Below are positions 7,880 through 16,456 of a DNA stretch of 59,682 nt, in pieces. Under the pieces are notes generated by a model, which had not been told where the DNA came from, did no database searches, and saw only the letters and a program-made list of their open reading frames with translations. This DNA comes from Actinomycetes bacterium (GTDB lineage Bacteria > Actinomycetota > Acidimicrobiia > Acidimicrobiales > Ilumatobacteraceae). A program made the position numbers and the translations under genes. The DNA lies in contig JAIXWJ010000042.1 in the NCBI GenBank assembly GCA_027491335.1, positions 1 to 59,682 of the forward strand. The letters run 5' to 3'. Positions within the stretch are counted from its first letter, which is position 1; each line of letters begins with the position of its first letter.

Positions 7880-8944
7880 ATGGCCGATGACCATCGTTCC
7901 GCCGTGTACGCGGCTTGGAAGAAGTTCGGGGATCAGCGCGACATCATCGCGATCCACGACACCAGCCCGATGGTCTCCACGAACACGGTGTATCGAATCG
8001 ACCTCGATCGATCCGATGCCACGGGAACCCGACGCGTGTTCGCCAAGGTCTCCAACTACGGCTCCTACTTCTTGTTCGCCGAGGATCACGACCGGCTCTT
8101 CCGATGCACACAACTGCTGAAGGGATCTCGGTTCGAGGATTTCCTGGCGCCGGTGCTGGGCGACGGCGACCGACCGTTCACCTACTACGACGAACGCTTG
8201 TGGGTGGCCTTCTACGGCGAGGCCCGACGAGGCGAGACGCTCCCCCCGCGTCTCGACCACCCGCAAACTCGATGCCTCGCCCGTGAGATGGCGGAGTTCC
8301 ATTCCGCCTGCGCCGACATCGCGCCGGCCATACCGGCAACCTCGAATTCCATCAAGGCCGATGCCATCCATTTGCTCGACCTCCTCTCGAGCCCCTTCGC
8401 TCCGCGCAATTTCGAACTCTCGGCCGAACACATCGGACTTCTGTGGCGCCGAACGCACGACTTCCTCCTCGAGCTGGAGAGCATCCGTTACGACTCCTGG
8501 ACGCGCATCCCCATCCTCGTGGACTGGAACCTCGGCAACTTCTCGGTCCATCACGATTCGACGGGAGGCTTCAGCCTTCACTCGCGCTGGGATTACGACT
8601 GGTTCCGCGTCGAATCCCGGATGCTCGATTTCTATTTCCTGTCGCGGGTTTCTTCGGCCACCGGAGATCGCACGCACTGGACCTACTCACCGCACACGTT
8701 GACCGAACCGTCGTTCGTCGGATTCATCGAGGCTTACCACTCGGTGAATCCGTTGTCCGAGGAGGAGATCCGTTTCCTTCCGCTGGCCTTCACCTTCTTC
8801 ATTCTCAATTACGTCGTGCGCGAGGGCGCTCGCTTCTTTCGACCCGATCTGTGCGCCAAGTTCCGCAACGATGCCGCTCGCGTCTATCTGCCGGCCGTCG
8901 ACCGACTGGATCTCGATCCGCTCCTTCGGGTGGTCGCCCGATGA
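7880..8944 (+). CDS. Aminoglycoside-phosphotransferase-fold protein with divergent catalytic loop
   Basis: A 354-residue protein with the order of an APH/choline-kinase fold: VFAKVSN with a candidate ATP-binding lysine (K56), EMAEFHSACADIAP resembling the small-molecule-kinase helix, a catalytic-loop-like ILVDWNLGNFSV (D215, N217, N220) and RWDYDWFRVESRMLDFYFL, corresponding to the metal-binding aspartate segment. The usual H-G/x-D motif reads LVD, so the histidine is missing while the aspartate and asparagine remain. It may be active on an unusual substrate or have drifted. The stop codon overlaps nothing; ribokinase follows 46 bp later. Confidence 0.6.
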   Translation: MADDHRSAVYAAWKKFGDQRDIIAIHDTSPMVSTNTVYRIDLDRSDATGTRRVFAKVSNYGSYFLFAEDHDRLFRCTQLLKGSRFEDFLAPVLGDGDRPFTYYDERLWVAFYGEARRGETLPPRLDHPQTRCLAREMAEFHSACADIAPAIPATSNSIKADAIHLLDLLSSPFAPRNFELSAEHIGLLWRRTHDFLLELESIRYDSWTRIPILVDWNLGNFSVHHDSTGGFSLHSRWDYDWFRVESRMLDFYFLSRVSSATGDRTHWTYSPHTLTEPSFVGFIEAYHSVNPLSEEEIRFLPLAFTFFILNYVVREGARFFRPDLCAKFRNDAARVYLPAVDRLDLDPLLRVVAR

Positions 8945-8990
8945 GCTCGTCGGGTTGCGCCTCCACCGCGATCACGGATTCAATGTCCTC

Positions 8991-9881
8991 ATGACCGGCG
9001 GGCTGCATTCCTACGACGTGGTGGTCGTCGGCAGCAGCAATCTCGACCTCGTCGCCACCGTCGAGCGCCTTCCTGGCCCGGGCGAAACGGTCCTCGGGTC
9101 CGAATACGCCGAACACGCCGGAGGTAAGGGCCTCAATCAAGCGGTTGCCGCGTCGCGTGCCGGCGCCGACACCGCGTTCATCACCTGTCTCGGTTCGGAT
9201 CACGCGGGCGACACGCTGCACAGTCTGATGGTCGCCGAAGGTGTCGCGTCCTTCGTCACCGACGTCGACGCGCCCACCGGTCGCGCCCTCATCAACGTCG
9301 ATCGGGCGGCCGAGAATTCCATCGTCGTCGTGCCCGGAGCGAACGCCCGACTCGGCATCGGTGTCGTCGACGCACACCGCGACGTGTTGTCGAGGGCGCG
9401 CGTCGTGTTGTGCCAACTCGAGGTTCCACTCGACTCTGTGGAGGCCGCCATGGCGATCGGACGCGCCGGCGGGGCCCGCACGATTCTCAACCCCGCACCG
9501 GCGGCGACTTTGTCGCGCTCGTTGTTGCAATTGGTCGACGTGATCACCCCGAACCAACACGAGCTCGGACTGCTCGGAGGAACCTCGGCGCTGCTCGACA
9601 ACGGTGTCTCGGTCGTCATCGTCACGTTGGGCGCCCGTGGCATGCGCATCGTCACCCGTGACGAGGAAATCGACATTCCCCCGTTCGCGGTGCGTGCCGT
9701 CGACACCACCGGGGCCGGGGACGCGGCCTGCGGAGCGTTGGCGGCCGCACTCAGCCAGGGAGCCGACATCGGCTCTGCCGCCCGACGGGCCGCCGCGGCC
9801 GGAGCGCTGGCGGCCACCCGCAAGGGCGCGGTGCCTTCGCTGCCGACGCGCGAGGAGATCGACGTGTTGGCGGGCGCCTAA
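8991..9881 (+). CDS. rbsK: PfkB-family sugar kinase, ribokinase-like
   Basis: A 296-residue PfkB-family carbohydrate kinase. It has the N-terminal VVVVGSSNLDLVATVERLPGPGETVLG, the GGKGLNQAVAASRAGA signature and the C-terminal AVDTTGAGDAACGALAAAL signature with the catalytic aspartate in GAGD. Residue spacing fits ribokinase, which makes ribose-5-phosphate, although deoxyribose or related sugars cannot be excluded. No ribose transporter is adjacent. Its TAA stop interleaves with the TAG stop of the convergent prmA (CTAA at 9878-9881), so no terminator fits between them. Confidence 0.87.
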   Translation: MTGGLHSYDVVVVGSSNLDLVATVERLPGPGETVLGSEYAEHAGGKGLNQAVAASRAGADTAFITCLGSDHAGDTLHSLMVAEGVASFVTDVDAPTGRALINVDRAAENSIVVVPGANARLGIGVVDAHRDVLSRARVVLCQLEVPLDSVEAAMAIGRAGGARTILNPAPAATLSRSLLQLVDVITPNQHELGLLGGTSALLDNGVSVVIVTLGARGMRIVTRDEEIDIPPFAVRAVDTTGAGDAACGALAAALSQGADIGSAARRAAAAGALAATRKGAVPSLPTREEIDVLAGA

Positions 9882-10690
9882 CGGCGCGTGAGCATCAACG
9901 ACGCCCAGCCGTCGATGACCAATCGATCCGACACCGCGAAATCCGGATATTCCTCGATTACGTGCCCGTAACGACCATCGAGGACACCGCTCAGGATCAG
10001 CACACCTGCGGTGGCGACAGAACGCGCGATCTCGCCGGACAGGTCGATCAGCACCGGCGCGAGAATGTTGGCGAACACGATGTCGTGCGCCTCGTGCGGA
10101 TACTCCTGCGACACCGTCCACCGATCGCCCACACCGTTGAGCTCCGCGTTGAGACGCGACACCTCGACGCTGGCCGGATTGATGTCGATGCCGTGCGCGA
10201 TCCGAGCACCCTTCATCAACGAAACGATGCCCAGAATTCCGCTGCCGCATCCGACGTCGAGAACGGACCGATCCCCCACCATCGTTCGCTCGAGCAACTC
10301 GAGGCAGCCCCGAGTCGTCGGGTGATCCCCCATGCCGAACGTTGCTCCGGGCTCGATGATCACGCGGGTGCGCGCACCGTCGGCGATCGGCTCGACGTTC
10401 CACGCCGGCACCACCAACAACATGTCTCCCACCTCGAATGGACGAACGTGATCCCGCCACGCCTCCACCGTGCGGTCGTCGACCACGTCGAAGGACCAGT
10501 CGAGTGCGAGCGGAAGTGAGTCCATCGCTCGTCGAACCGCCTCGTGGTCTTCTCCCATCGACGTGCGCAGAGTGACGGTTTCGTCGGCACCAGCCAATTC
10601 TTCGATCGCCACGACCCCGAGACCCCACAGTAAGTCCGAGACCCATTCGACGTCGGATGTCGTGACGGAGATGCGAATCGTGAGGGCCAT
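9878..10690 (-). CDS. prmA: Ribosomal protein L11 methyltransferase family protein
   Basis: A 270-residue Rossmann-fold methyltransferase. The N-terminal 110 residues resemble the PrmA substrate-binding domain (TIRISVTTSDVEWVSDLLWGLGVVAIEE). The SAM site reads GATFGMGDHPTT, the hallmark of PrmA, then SVLDVGCGSGILGIVSLMKGA, and NILAPVLIDLSGEIA carries the asparagine-proline-like region, with P changed to L in the N-x-x-A segment. It methylates L11 or another ribosome-associated target in the cytosol. It shares stop-codon bases with the convergent ribokinase gene. Confidence 0.9.
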   Translation of the reverse strand: MALTIRISVTTSDVEWVSDLLWGLGVVAIEELAGADETVTLRTSMGEDHEAVRRAMDSLPLALDWSFDVVDDRTVEAWRDHVRPFEVGDMLLVVPAWNVEPIADGARTRVIIEPGATFGMGDHPTTRGCLELLERTMVGDRSVLDVGCGSGILGIVSLMKGARIAHGIDINPASVEVSRLNAELNGVGDRWTVSQEYPHEAHDIVFANILAPVLIDLSGEIARSVATAGVLILSGVLDGRYGHVIEEYPDFAVSDRLVIDGWASLMLTRR

Positions 10691-10741
10691 GATGGAACGG
10701 AAGCTGTCGAAGACTGGAGACTGTTTTGAACGGGGACTGAT

Positions 10742-10763
10742 ACGAACGGAGTACGAACGGAGA
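10742..10763. repeat. 11-bp direct repeat between prmA and the carbonic-anhydrase-like gene
   Basis: ACGAACGGAGT is followed at once by ACGAACGGAGA; looser copies of GGGGACTG and GGAGACTG lie around it. No coding role. Confidence 0.6.
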
Positions 10764-10776
10764 CTGAAGCGAATGG

Positions 10777-11295
10777 TCAGTCGATGCGCCGAAGTTTGTC
10801 GCGGTAGATCCGAGCCCGAGCCACGTACGAATCGGAACCCAACTTGATCTCGGCCGGACGGGCTTTGTCGGGCTTGATCACGGCGGGAGAACCCACGGCC
10901 AGCGCTCCCGAAGGCACTTCGGTGCCATTGAGCAAAACCGAGTTCGCCCCGACCACGGCACCGGCGCGCACGATGACCTTGTGCATCACGATGGAACCGT
11001 TGCCCACCAGCGACCCGTTCTCGATGGTGCAACCTTCCAGGTGCACCATGTGTCCGATCACGCAGTCGTCGCCCACGATCGTCGGGAAGATGTACGTGGT
11101 GTGGAGCACGCACCCGTCCTGGATGCTGGTGCGCTCGCCGATGTTGATCTCTCCGTCATCGCCGCGAAGGACCGCGCACGGCCACACCGAGCTTCCGGCC
11201 CCGATGGTGACCGAGCCGATGATGACGGCGTCGGGATGCACGTAGGCATCCGGATGAATGGTTGGAACACGGTCTCCCAATGCGTAGATCGGCAC
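10777..11295 (-). CDS. Gamma-carbonic anhydrase-like left-handed beta-helix protein
   Basis: A 172-residue hexapeptide-repeat protein with regular IGxGxxV/I turns from residue 20 to about 140 (for example VIIGSVTIGAGSSVWPCAVLRGD). The zinc-binding histidine pattern of gamma-carbonic anhydrases is present as LHTTY and IGHMVHLEGC. It belongs to the YrdA/PaaY/CaiE-like group, whose members include active and inactive carbonic anhydrases, so activity is uncertain. The length is complete. It is divergent from the RDRG-repeat gene at 11328, with 32 bp between starts. Confidence 0.86.
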   Translation of the reverse strand: MPIYALGDRVPTIHPDAYVHPDAVIIGSVTIGAGSSVWPCAVLRGDDGEINIGERTSIQDGCVLHTTYIFPTIVGDDCVIGHMVHLEGCTIENGSLVGNGSIVMHKVIVRAGAVVGANSVLLNGTEVPSGALAVGSPAVIKPDKARPAEIKLGSDSYVARARIYRDKLRRID

Positions 11296-11313
11296 AGGTC
11301 CACGGTAGCCCGA

Positions 11314-11319
11314 TAGTGT
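11314..11319 (+). promoter_or_regulatory. Candidate -10 element, leaderless start of the RDRG-repeat gene
   Basis: TAGTGT lies eight bases before the ATG at 11328. Confidence 0.4.
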
Positions 11320-11327
11320 GCGGAACC

Positions 11328-12773
11328 ATGCCCCGCCGCATCGAGATCGAGTTGACCAGTTCGCGCCCCGACGGAACCTGGACCTGGCGCGCCGCTGGTG
11401 CCCGTGAGCCCAAGGGTGTCCTCGAAGGCAGCATCCTGCCCACGGGCGCCAAGACCGGAGACGTCATCAAGGTCGAGGCCGAGGCCGACATCGACGGCAT
11501 GACCATCATCGGTGTCGTGCAGGCCCGCGTGAAGTTGGCCAAGGTCGAGACCATCGCTCTCATCGGCCAGGACAAGCCCTTCGAACCGGTGACGCAACAG
11601 TTGGCCAAGAAAGGCCGTGGCGATCGCGGTGACCGCGGTGACCGCGGTGATCGTCGTGATCGTGGCGACCGTCGTGATCGCGGTGAGCGCGCCGAACGTG
11701 GCGACCGTCGTGAGCGTGCACCTCGCGGAGAAGGACGTCCCGCCGACGGCGAGCGCCGTGATCGGGGCCCCCGACGTCCCCGCTTCGAGGCACCGCCGGA
11801 ATTGCCGCAGCGCCCCAAGGCCAAGCGTCTGCGCGCCAACAACACGCATCGCAAGGCCGTGTTGTCCGAGATCCCCGAGAACCAGCGTCCCATCGCCGAG
11901 TTGGCGCTTCAGGGAATGCAGACCGTTCGCCAGCGCCTGAAGGAAGCCAACGCCGCTCTGGCCGCCGAGGGCAAGCCCACGATGCCCGAGCAGAGCGTGT
12001 TGCAGATGGCCGAGAACCTGTTGCCCCGTTTGCGCGTGGCCGATTGGCTCGATCGTGCCGAAGCCGCCAAGCGCGACTTGGCTCAACTCGACCTGCGCGA
12101 TCTGCGCAGCATCGTCGCTTCCGCGAACGACGCGGTGATCGAGCGCTCCGAAGCGTGTCGCGACCTCATCGCCGAGATGAAGGCCGGCTTGGTGACGCGC
12201 ACCGAGGAGGAGTACCAGAACTGGCTCGCCGACATCGAGGCCAACCTCGGAGTCGGACGCATCGTTCGCGCGTTGAAGCTCGCCGGACAGCCCCCCAAGG
12301 CCGGCGCGATTTTCCCGGTGGATCTCGGGCGTCGCTTGGCCGAAGCCGCCACGGCCAATCTCACGGCCGATGCGTTGGCCGACCGCTGGGTGGCCGTTCT
12401 CGAGGCCGCTGCCTTCACCCCCATCCGCACCCAGGTCTCCATCACCTCAAAGCCCGAGACCGTGCCGGCCGAGCTCACCAAGACCGTCGAGCGCCTCGCC
12501 GCCTTGTTGCCCCAGATCGCCTCGGCGTTCGGGGTGGAAGCCGGCTCCAACCACGCCCCCAAGCCGCTGCGACCCACGCGCCCGGCCAAGAAGTTGCCGC
12601 CGCGTCCCCCGGCTCCGCCCGCTGCACCTGCCGCGGCTGCTCTCGCTGAGTCTGCTCCGGAAGTGTCTGCACCGGAAGTGTCGCCCGCCGCGAGCGAGTC
12701 CGTCCCGGAAACCGTCGCAGAAACCGGCCCGGAAACAGGCACGGAGAGCGCCAGCACCGACACCGCCGACTGA
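11328..12773 (+). CDS. Uncharacterised protein with RDRG-rich disordered linker
   Basis: A 481-residue protein in four parts. Residues 1-92 look like a small beta-barrel (TWTWRAAGAREPKGVLEG, then GDVIKVEAEADIDGMTIIGV), perhaps OB or TRAM-like. Residues 96-150 are a low-complexity run of GDR, RDRG and GERAERGD units that is highly charged and resembles RGG/RDR RNA-binding tails. Residues 165-415 are helical with many charged heptads. Residues 425-481 are Pro/Ala-rich and then acidic (repeats of APEVS and of PET). I recognise no named family; RNA binding or condensate formation is an inference from composition. A crotonase follows 42 bp downstream with its own -10 box. Confidence 0.75.
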   Translation: MPRRIEIELTSSRPDGTWTWRAAGAREPKGVLEGSILPTGAKTGDVIKVEAEADIDGMTIIGVVQARVKLAKVETIALIGQDKPFEPVTQQLAKKGRGDRGDRGDRGDRRDRGDRRDRGERAERGDRRERAPRGEGRPADGERRDRGPRRPRFEAPPELPQRPKAKRLRANNTHRKAVLSEIPENQRPIAELALQGMQTVRQRLKEANAALAAEGKPTMPEQSVLQMAENLLPRLRVADWLDRAEAAKRDLAQLDLRDLRSIVASANDAVIERSEACRDLIAEMKAGLVTRTEEEYQNWLADIEANLGVGRIVRALKLAGQPPKAGAIFPVDLGRRLAEAATANLTADALADRWVAVLEAAAFTPIRTQVSITSKPETVPAELTKTVERLAALLPQIASAFGVEAGSNHAPKPLRPTRPAKKLPPRPPAPPAAPAAAALAESAPEVSAPEVSPAASESVPETVAETGPETGTESASTDTAD

Positions 12774-12802
12774 TCGGTTGGTCGTTGCGGTGACGCGACC
12801 AC

Positions 12803-12808
12803 TACGGT
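12803..12808 (+). promoter_or_regulatory. Candidate -10 element, leaderless start of the enoyl-CoA hydratase gene
   Basis: TACGGT lies seven bases before the ATG at 12816. Confidence 0.45.
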
Positions 12809-12815
12809 CGTCGTC

Positions 12816-13601
12816 ATGAGCGACATCGTCACGTATTCCACCGAGGGCCGTATCGGCCTCATCACCCTCAACCGCCCCGACGCCCGCAATGCCATCAATG
12901 GCGATGTGGCTCGCGGGGTGGAAGCGGCCATCGACCAGCTCGAAGCCGATGATTCCGTGTGGGTCGGAATTCTGACCGCCAACACCGAAGGACAAGAGCG
13001 GCCCGTGTTCTGCGCCGGAGCCGACTTGAAGGCCATCAACTCCGGACAGGCCGCCGATCTCAACACCAAGCGCGGAGGGTTCGCCGGATTCGTGTATCGC
13101 GAGCGTCGCAAGCCCATCATCGTGGCTGTCGACGGCTTGGCCACCGCCGGTGGATGCGAGATCGTGTTGGCCGCCGATCTGGTGATCGCCACCACGCGTT
13201 CGGCGTTCGGCTTGGCCGAAGTGAAGCGCAATCTCATCGCCGGTGCGGGCGGTCTCTTCCGACTCCCCCGCGCCATCGGACAGGCGGCGGCCATGGAGGC
13301 CATCCTCACCGGTGAGCCCATCCCCGCCGAGCGGGCGTACCACCTGGGTCTCATCTCGCGTCTGGTCGAGCCCGGCCAGGCCCTCGACGAAGCTCGTCGA
13401 CTGGCGGCCCAGATCTCGGCCAGTGCGCCGTTGGCCGTGTACGCCAGTCGTCAAGTGGTGTTGGCCGCCGCGTACGAGGATGACGCCACACTCAAGAGTC
13501 TGACCAACAAGTTGTTCGCCGAGGTCATGGCCTCCGAGGACACCAAGGAAGGCCTGACCGCCTTCATCGAGAAGCGGCCGCCCAACTGGTCGGGACGCTG
13601 A
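12816..13601 (+). CDS. Enoyl-CoA hydratase/isomerase (crotonase) family
   Basis: A 261-residue crotonase that probably hydrates trans-2-enoyl-CoA in beta-oxidation. The oxyanion-hole segment FCAGADLKAINSG is present. Both catalytic glutamates of true hydratases are visible, one in AGGCEIVLAAD and one exactly 20 residues later in FGLAEVKRNLIAGAGG, so hydratase rather than isomerase activity is likely. Acyl-CoA ligase and dehydrogenase genes elsewhere in the window fit a lipid-degrading lifestyle, but they are not linked in an operon with it. Confidence 0.92.
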   Translation: MSDIVTYSTEGRIGLITLNRPDARNAINGDVARGVEAAIDQLEADDSVWVGILTANTEGQERPVFCAGADLKAINSGQAADLNTKRGGFAGFVYRERRKPIIVAVDGLATAGGCEIVLAADLVIATTRSAFGLAEVKRNLIAGAGGLFRLPRAIGQAAAMEAILTGEPIPAERAYHLGLISRLVEPGQALDEARRLAAQISASAPLAVYASRQVVLAAAYEDDATLKSLTNKLFAEVMASEDTKEGLTAFIEKRPPNWSGR

Positions 13602-13637
13602 TCGCCCAGTCGCTGATAACTGTGACTTTGACGTCGC

Positions 13638-14099
13638 TCAGACGTCGAGGCGTTTCGACACGGTGATGCTGCGCGCGGTGATTCCCGCGCGCTCGTAGAG
13701 GTTCTTGGTTTCGCGGTCCCCCGGCAGGGCGACTCCTTCGACGTACCGACATTCTCGGGCCCGCCCCACGTCGATGACGGCGCCCAGGAGGGCATCACCG
13801 AATCCGAGTTCGCGCGCGTCCGCGACCACGTGCACGCGCTCGACCCGAATGATTCGACCACGTTGCGGGTCGTCCTGGATCGCCCACACCACGAATCCCA
13901 CTATGACTTCATCGATGACGCCCACCAGCGATCGCGACACCAGTTCGGCGTCGACCATCTCCGTCAACGGTGGGTGCTCCGCCAACCAGGCCTCTCCCCC
14001 ACGCTGATCGATCAGAATCGATCGGCTGGAGACATCGATCTCCCGCAATGCCCCGAGGTCCGTCGCCTCCGCGTGACGGACCACGGGTTCGACGGCCAT
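13638..14099 (-). CDS. GNAT-family N-acetyltransferase
   Basis: A 153-residue GNAT domain beginning MAVEPVVRHAEATDLGALREID. The acetyl-CoA-binding motif A is RVERVHVVADARELGFGDALLGAVIDVGRARECRYVEGVAL, and the C-terminal NLYERAGIT is the usual motif B. The substrate is unknown. The start codon lies seven bases after the stop of the DUF4193-like gene, so the two are probably co-transcribed. A longer in-frame start would overlap that gene and adds no conserved sequence. Confidence 0.8.
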   Translation of the reverse strand: MAVEPVVRHAEATDLGALREIDVSSRSILIDQRGGEAWLAEHPPLTEMVDAELVSRSLVGVIDEVIVGFVVWAIQDDPQRGRIIRVERVHVVADARELGFGDALLGAVIDVGRARECRYVEGVALPGDRETKNLYERAGITARSITVSKRLDV

Positions 14100-14106
14100 C
14101 GGACGC

Positions 14107-14631
14107 TCAGCCGAACAGCGGACAGGTGTCGTCGCCCACCGGACACGCCGGTGCACCCTTGCGAACGAGCAGGAAGCACTGGTTGCACATGCGCTCATCG
14201 GCGCGTCGGGGTTGGATGCTCGATTCCGGATCGGTCGACGACGGAAGCTCTTCCTCTTCCTCCTCGGCATCCTCCTCGTCATCCTCACTGCGACCCTTGA
14301 TGCGCGCATCCAGGATCACTCCGAGGTCGGCCTCGACGTCGTCCTCACCGACGAGCTCGTCGTCCTCGTCGTCCTCTTCCTCGTCGGCGACGGCGTCCTT
14401 CTTGCCCTTCTTCGACTTCTTCTTGGGCACGACGACCGGCGCATCGTCACCGTCGGCGTCCTCGTCGATCAGAGGGACGGTCTCGTCACCATCCTCGAGG
14501 TCGAGATCACCGTCGAGTTCTTCGTCGTCGAGCAGATCCTCGGGATCCTCGTCGGCGTCCTCCCCCTCTTCGAGGAATGAATCCGAATCGATCTCATCGG
14601 GATCCAGGATCTCGTCGTCGTCTGCTGCCAT
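14107..14631 (-). CDS. Highly acidic DUF4193-like protein with C-terminal cysteine cluster
   Basis: A 174-residue protein. Residues 1-145 are dominated by Asp and Glu, interrupted by a basic patch VVVPKKKSKKGKKDA near 70-80. The last 25 residues hold RMCNQCFLLVRKGAPACP and then DDTCPLFG, a four-cysteine knuckle recalling the MCxxCFLV end of actinobacterial DUF4193 proteins. That family is small, acidic and of unknown function. A clear -10 box (TATTAT, 14682-14687 on the minus strand) and a ribosome site GGGAAGG precede it, so unlike many neighbours it has a leader of about 45 nt. Confidence 0.75.
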   Translation of the reverse strand: MAADDDEILDPDEIDSDSFLEEGEDADEDPEDLLDDEELDGDLDLEDGDETVPLIDEDADGDDAPVVVPKKKSKKGKKDAVADEEEDDEDDELVGEDDVEADLGVILDARIKGRSEDDEEDAEEEEEELPSSTDPESSIQPRRADERMCNQCFLLVRKGAPACPVGDDTCPLFG

Positions 14632-14681
14632 GACCTTCCCATCGTCTCTTGCACCCTCGAAACACGAGGACTTGCGCGCGG

Positions 14682-14687
14682 ATAATA
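14682..14687 (-). promoter_or_regulatory. -10 element of the DUF4193-like/GNAT operon
   Basis: TATTAT on the minus strand, about 50 bp before the ATG. A CGTGAC-N4-GTCACG inverted repeat (14721-14736) lies upstream and could be an operator. Confidence 0.5.
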
Positions 14688-14776
14688 GACACAGAACCCG
14701 AGGGGGCTCAGGGATACTCCCGTGACAGCCGTCACGAATTCGTCGATGTCACGCTCAACATCACACCCAAGGGGTC

Positions 14777-14794
14777 GCCGACGTATCCGTCGGC
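14777..14794 (-). terminator. Hairpin after the ThyX-like gene
   Basis: GCCGACG-TATC-CGTCGGC, a perfect 7-bp stem 8 bp beyond the ThyX-like stop codon. There is no T-run. Confidence 0.4.
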
Positions 14795-14801
14795 ACGAAC
14801 C

Positions 14802-16403
14802 TCATCGACCCGTGCGACGGGCCTCGGCACGGCGCTCGGCCGCCAGACGCTCCAACTCCGGAGCCTCCACCGTCAGGTGGGTCATCGCTTCGGCGATGGC
14901 CTTGTGGCCGGCTTGCTCGCCGATGAGACGGTGCATCTCGAGTGCCACGCGTCGATACGCGGGGTGGCCCTGCGGTGACGAACGCAGTTCGAGCATGTGC
15001 ATGGCCTCGCGAGCGTTGAATTGCATCACGTAGCGCACCCGATAGGCCATGGACACGGCATAGGCCGCCTGCTGCGGGAAATCCGGCTTCAGTGCGTCGT
15101 ACAGACCGGCCGAACGCGTCATCACCTCGTCGAACACGTCGGCCACACCGGCTTCGTCCACCAGGTCAGGTCGCGTGTAACCGTGGTTCGGCGTCAATGG
15201 CTGCCACTCGATGGTGAGCAAACGGTGTCGCTGAAGATCGCGGAACGCGCCGTAGTCGGACAGAACGTCGAATCGGTAATCGGTGCGCTCGAACGCGCGT
15301 CCCGGACGATGGCGCCGGTTCTCGCGATCGCCGATGTACGCGCGCAGAATGGCCACCTTCTCGGCGTGCCCCATGCGTTGCACCCGCTGCATGATCTGGG
15401 TCTCGGGAAGACTGGTGTGCGAATAACAGATCGCCGCGATGAGCTTGTCCTCACCCTCGGGATCGAAATCCGTGAGGACCACCGGCGGCGCGTGATCGAC
15501 GGGAGTTTCGGCGAAGAGACCCTCCACCAACTCCGAGGTGTTCTCACGGGTCGACTCCAGATAATCGCTCCACCGACCGCCACGATCGGCGATGTCGACG
15601 CGGCGCAGGAAACTGGGAATCACCTTGCGCAGCTCCTCGAGCATGAGCGCCGCGTAGTGACGGGCCTCGGGAAGCGGGTGCGAGCGCATCCGGATCAACA
15701 TTCCCTCGTAGGACTGGCCGCTTCCGTAGATACCCACGTTGGACAGCGACGCGGCCGGCAACACGCCGCGCACGGCATCGAGGGCCTTGGCCCGTGTGGC
15801 CTGACGGAAGACGAAGTCACTGTCGGCCGGATCACGCGCGACGGTGGAGCGAACGTGCTCGGTGACCTTGTCCATCAGGATGGAGTACGAATCGAACATC
15901 CGGTCCATGTCACCCACGTAGCGGGTTCCGAATCGCGAATTCAGGACGTCCAGATCGCGATAGAAGCGATACCTACCCGCGATCCGGGAGTCGTACGCGA
16001 TGTAGCGCGTGCTCTGCTCGAGGTAACTGGCCAGACGACCCCACTCGAGGATCTTGGTGAGCACGTTGGACGCCTGTTCGCACGCGAGGTGCACTCCACC
16101 CAATTGAGCCACCGAATCGTCGCCGTATTCGAAGAACACCTTCTCGTACAGTTCCTCGGCCCGCTCCAGTCCGATCGTTGCGTCCACGCCCTGATCTCCG
16201 GCGATGTCGAGGTCTCCCACGAATTCGTCCAAGAAGAGGCGACGCAAGCTCTTGGAGCTCCGGCTGTACCGAGCGAACAACGCACCCTTGACCACCTCGG
16301 GAAGATTCACCAGCGCGAACACCGGGCCATCGAGATTGGTGAAGTAACGGCGAAGGATCTCGGACTCCGCTGGGGTGAACTCCTCGGGGGCGTAGACCGT
16401 CAC
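14802..16403 (-). CDS. Two-domain ThyX-like protein (FAD-dependent thymidylate synthase homologue)
   Basis: A 533-residue protein made of two ThyX-fold halves, about twice the length of ThyX. The first half has ALFARYSRSSKSLRRLFLDEF and YEKVFFEYGDDSVAQLGGVHLACEQASN. The second has VQRMGHAEKVAILRAYIGD, FRDLQRHRLLTIEWQPLTPNHGY and AREAMHMLELRSSPQGHPAYRRVALEMHRLI. The ThyX signature RHR-x7-S-x-R is only partly kept (RHRLLTIEWQ), so thymidylate synthesis is doubtful. Homologues of this double form are common in actinobacteria under a ThyX-like label. It starts at GTG with a TAGCGT box eight bases upstream. Confidence 0.8.
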   Translation of the reverse strand: MTVYAPEEFTPAESEILRRYFTNLDGPVFALVNLPEVVKGALFARYSRSSKSLRRLFLDEFVGDLDIAGDQGVDATIGLERAEELYEKVFFEYGDDSVAQLGGVHLACEQASNVLTKILEWGRLASYLEQSTRYIAYDSRIAGRYRFYRDLDVLNSRFGTRYVGDMDRMFDSYSILMDKVTEHVRSTVARDPADSDFVFRQATRAKALDAVRGVLPAASLSNVGIYGSGQSYEGMLIRMRSHPLPEARHYAALMLEELRKVIPSFLRRVDIADRGGRWSDYLESTRENTSELVEGLFAETPVDHAPPVVLTDFDPEGEDKLIAAICYSHTSLPETQIMQRVQRMGHAEKVAILRAYIGDRENRRHRPGRAFERTDYRFDVLSDYGAFRDLQRHRLLTIEWQPLTPNHGYTRPDLVDEAGVADVFDEVMTRSAGLYDALKPDFPQQAAYAVSMAYRVRYVMQFNAREAMHMLELRSSPQGHPAYRRVALEMHRLIGEQAGHKAIAEAMTHLTVEAPELERLAAERRAEARRTGR

Positions 16404-16411
16404 GGGAGGTC

Positions 16412-16417
16412 ACGCTA
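16412..16417 (-). promoter_or_regulatory. Candidate -10 element, leaderless start of the ThyX-like gene
   Basis: TAGCGT on the minus strand, eight bases before the GTG at 16403. Confidence 0.4.
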
Positions 16418-16456
16418 GTGGGTGGACCCGCGACGACGCGGTAATGCCCGACGTCC

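Noticed and set aside
14802..16403. Calling the gene thyX
   Set aside because: It is twice the family length and the RHR-x7-S-x-R motif is incomplete, so the name would assert an activity not supported.
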